This document shows positions 62,306 through 64,000 of a DNA stretch of 64,000 nt, in pieces. Origin of the DNA: Acinetobacter pullicarnis (GTDB taxonomy: Bacteria; Pseudomonadota; Gammaproteobacteria; Pseudomonadales; Moraxellaceae); NCBI RefSeq assembly GCF_006352475.1, contig NZ_VCMZ01000001.1, positions 992,001-1,056,000 of the forward strand, in the 5' to 3' direction. The position numbers were made by a program, and so were the translations under genes. The notes below the pieces were generated by a model, which saw nothing but the letters and a program-made list of their open reading frames with translations, did no database searches and was not told the origin of the DNA. Every line of letters begins with the position of its first letter. Positions within the stretch are counted from its first letter, which is position 1.

Positions 62306-62806
62306 ATGAAATTAATTCGACATTGTTTAGATGAATGTTGGGATATTTTGGCAGACGTGTCTGATCCAGAAATCCCAGTTTTGTCTGTGCTCGACTTGGG
62401 CATGATTCGCGGTGTGGATTTAAATGAAAATGACGAACTGATTGTGCGTCTCACGCCAACCTATAGCGGCTGTCCAGCCACAGACCTATTAACCACAGAA
62501 ATCACTCAAGCCCTAGAAGCCAAAGGCTTTAGCCCAGTGAAAGTGGTGGTGGATCTGTCTGAAGCATGGACCACGGACTGGATGAGTGCTGCAGGCAAAG
62601 TTAAGTTACAACAATATGGCATTGCACCACCACAAGGTGAAGCACATAACTGCGGTACCCATGTGGCTTTGGTTGATGGCATTGCCTGTCCACACTGCCA
62701 CAGTACCGACACCAAACTATTAAGCGAATTTAGTTCTACAGCCTGTAAAGCTTTATATCAATGCCGCGACTGTTTAGAGCCATTCGATTATTTCAAATGT
62801 ATTTAA
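62306..62806 (+). CDS. paaD: PaaD, Fe-S assembly-type protein of the epoxidase
   Basis: A 166-aa protein with an N-terminal DUF59/MIP18 domain (SDPEIPVLSVLDLGMIRGV; Cys in SGCPATDLL) and a C-terminal zinc ribbon (CPHCHSTDTKLL and CRDCLEPFDYFKC). It is thought to help mature the Fe-S cluster of PaaE. The ATG at 62306 follows GGGAGTGGGCAGC; the in-frame GTG at 62297 was rejected. It is in order between paaC and paaE. Confidence 0.94.
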   Translation: MKLIRHCLDECWDILADVSDPEIPVLSVLDLGMIRGVDLNENDELIVRLTPTYSGCPATDLLTTEITQALEAKGFSPVKVVVDLSEAWTTDWMSAAGKVKLQQYGIAPPQGEAHNCGTHVALVDGIACPHCHSTDTKLLSEFSSTACKALYQCRDCLEPFDYFKCI

Positions 62807-62840
62807 ACCGCATTTGAGCAATCGAAAAAAGGAATTTCAC

Positions 62841-63899
62841 ATGAGTCAATTTGTACCATTAACCATAAAATCAATCAGTGCCCAGACCGATCGTGCCATT
62901 TGTATCGCCTTTGAGCTGGCACCAGAACAGCGTTCAAGCTTTGCATATCAGCCAGGCCAGCATTTGACCATTCGCCATATCAGCGCAGGCGAAGAATTGC
63001 GTCGTTGCTATTCAATTTGCAGCGATGTGCAAGAAGACATGAGTATTGCGATTAAGCAAATTGAGCAAGGTCAGTTTTCAACTTGGGCCAATGACAACCT
63101 AAAAGCGGGTGATGTGCTTGAAGTAATGCCACCACAAGGTGTGTTCTTTCAAAAAGCCGCCAAAACCGGTGGTAAAAGTTATTTAGGTTTTGCGGCAGGC
63201 AGTGGCATTACCCCAATTTTATCGATTGTAAAATCGGTGCTCTTACAACAAGATGATGCGCGTTTTACTTTGATTTATGGCAATCGCACATGGAAGCAAA
63301 CCATGTTCGCTGAACAGATCATGGATTTAAAAGATCGCTTTAAAGAGCGTTTTCAACTGATCAATGTATTCTCGCGTGAAATGAATGACAGCCCATTGTT
63401 TAATGGCCGTATTGATGCCGAGAAACTCCAGTTGCTTTATCAAAATGGTTTGATTACCCAAGACATCGATCATTGTTTTGCCTGTGGTCCAGAAGAAATG
63501 ATGGAAGCAGTTGAAACGGTATTGCCCGCACTGGGGATTGAACGTCATAAAATTCACACGGAACGCTTCAATACTGGGCCTGTGGTTAAAGCCACTGCTG
63601 CGCAAATTGCGCAACGTTCGGATGAGTTGGTGCATGTACTGCTTGATGGTCGTGAACTTTTGGTTGAAGTCTCAAAAGAAGATGACAGCATTTTAGATGC
63701 CGCTTTACGTGCAGGTGCGGATTTGCCTTATGCCTGTAAAGGTGGGGTATGTGCGACTTGTAAATGTAAGGTGCTTGAAGGTGAAGTGGAAATGGCGATC
63801 AACTACAGTTTAGAAGCCGAAGAATTGGCCAAAGGCTATGTGTTGAGCTGCCAAGCACGCCCAGTCACCGCCAATGTTCGTTTAAGTTTTGATGAGTAG
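62841..63899 (+). CDS. paaE: PaaE, NADPH-dependent reductase of the epoxidase
   Basis: A 352-aa iron-sulfur flavoprotein that passes electrons from NADPH to the PaaAC core. It has an FNR-type FAD domain (RRCYSICS), an NAD(P) domain (AAGSGITPILSIVKSVL and CFACGPEEMMEAV) and a C-terminal plant-type ferredoxin domain with CKGGVCATCKCKV plus SCQARP. The start at 62841 follows AAAAAGGAATTTCAC; the frame open from 62814 overlaps no ribosome-binding site. The operon should continue as paaF and beyond outside the window. Confidence 0.95.
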   Translation: MSQFVPLTIKSISAQTDRAICIAFELAPEQRSSFAYQPGQHLTIRHISAGEELRRCYSICSDVQEDMSIAIKQIEQGQFSTWANDNLKAGDVLEVMPPQGVFFQKAAKTGGKSYLGFAAGSGITPILSIVKSVLLQQDDARFTLIYGNRTWKQTMFAEQIMDLKDRFKERFQLINVFSREMNDSPLFNGRIDAEKLQLLYQNGLITQDIDHCFACGPEEMMEAVETVLPALGIERHKIHTERFNTGPVVKATAAQIAQRSDELVHVLLDGRELLVEVSKEDDSILDAALRAGADLPYACKGGVCATCKCKVLEGEVEMAINYSLEAEELAKGYVLSCQARPVTANVRLSFDE

Positions 63900-63900
63900 C

Positions 63901-63977
63901 AGTAACAGACCCGTAAGCGAACAGTAAGAGCGTCGTAAGAGAAGAGTAAGAGAGCAGTAACATAACTGTAAAACCAT
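63901..63977 (+). repeat. Seven imperfect 11-bp tandem repeats after paaE
   Basis: Units beginning NGTAA repeat every 11 bases: AGTAACAGACC, CGTAAGCGAAC, AGTAAGAGCGT, CGTAAGAGAAG, AGTAAGAGAGC, AGTAACATAAC and TGTAAAACCAT. They start one base after the paaE stop codon and lie before the expected paaF. The period is near one helical turn of RNA and DNA. Function unknown. Confidence 0.8.
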
Positions 63978-64000
63978 AAGTCATAAGGATGACTTGAGTC

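Noticed and set aside
63901..63977. CRISPR array
   Set aside because: Units are only 11 bp, contiguous and imperfect, with no spacers and no cas genes.

Overview
The window looks like a chromosomal segment of an Acinetobacter species. The grounds are the moderately AT-rich coding style, a tmRNA tag peptide ANDESYALAA, an ABZJ_00895-type membrane protein, the arrangement of acetoin and phenylacetate genes, and stand-alone VgrG/effector/immunity islands. No rRNA, tRNA, CRISPR array or intact insertion sequence was seen.

Layout. (1) 1-3196: NAD salvage pair nadV/prs (minus, nadV cut by the left edge) behind a perfect 25-bp palindrome, then a hairpin-rich intergenic stretch and a small membrane protein gene. 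(2) 3519-14866: a type VI secretion (T6SS) effector island with VgrG, a DUF4123 adaptor, a 958-aa MIX/VasX-like pore-forming effector, three tandem two-helix membrane paralogs that share their ends but differ in the membrane hairpin, an Imm71/72-like protein and a beta-propeller protein. (3) 15129-22951: housekeeping genes (a 30-codon membrane protein, thiO, hemB, a thioesterase, emrAB-like efflux, glpK). (4) 23105-24126: tmRNA followed by a decayed Fic gene; a second copy of the tmRNA 3' end lies inverted beyond glpK. (5) 24327-31888: a lipoprotein FGE-like enzyme, then an iron-uptake cluster (MFS, siderophore-interacting reductase, FecI/FecR pair, TonB-dependent receptor) with Fur-box-like sites. 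(6) 31964-40843: acetoin catabolism, with an unusual GAF plus SARP/BTAD-like regulator, a dedicated lipoyl synthase, acoABC, dihydrolipoyl dehydrogenase and a butanediol/diacetyl reductase. (7) 41103-43485: a second small T6SS module (orphan VgrG C-terminus, frameshifted effector candidate, lipoprotein), followed by a relic of a fecI-type sigma gene. (8) 43674-57271: a bestrophin-like protein; a putative catabolic operon (quinone oxidoreductase, TauD-type dioxygenase, BKACE enzyme, MFS, DsbA-family protein, Rieske protein, YeiH exporter); then an AraC regulator, alpha/beta hydrolase, DUF1302 outer-membrane protein and second MFS. (9) 57474-64000: a hairpin repeat element and the phenylacetate genes paaZ (minus) and paaABCDE (plus), ending in a striking 11-bp-periodic repeat.

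The strongest leads are the tandem immunity-like array with exchangeable membrane hairpins, the unassigned dioxygenase/BKACE/YeiH operon, the acetoin regulator that has the AcoR sensor but no AAA+ domain, and the non-coding structures at 2477-2649 and 63901-63977. All family assignments were made by eye from motifs; no database search was run.
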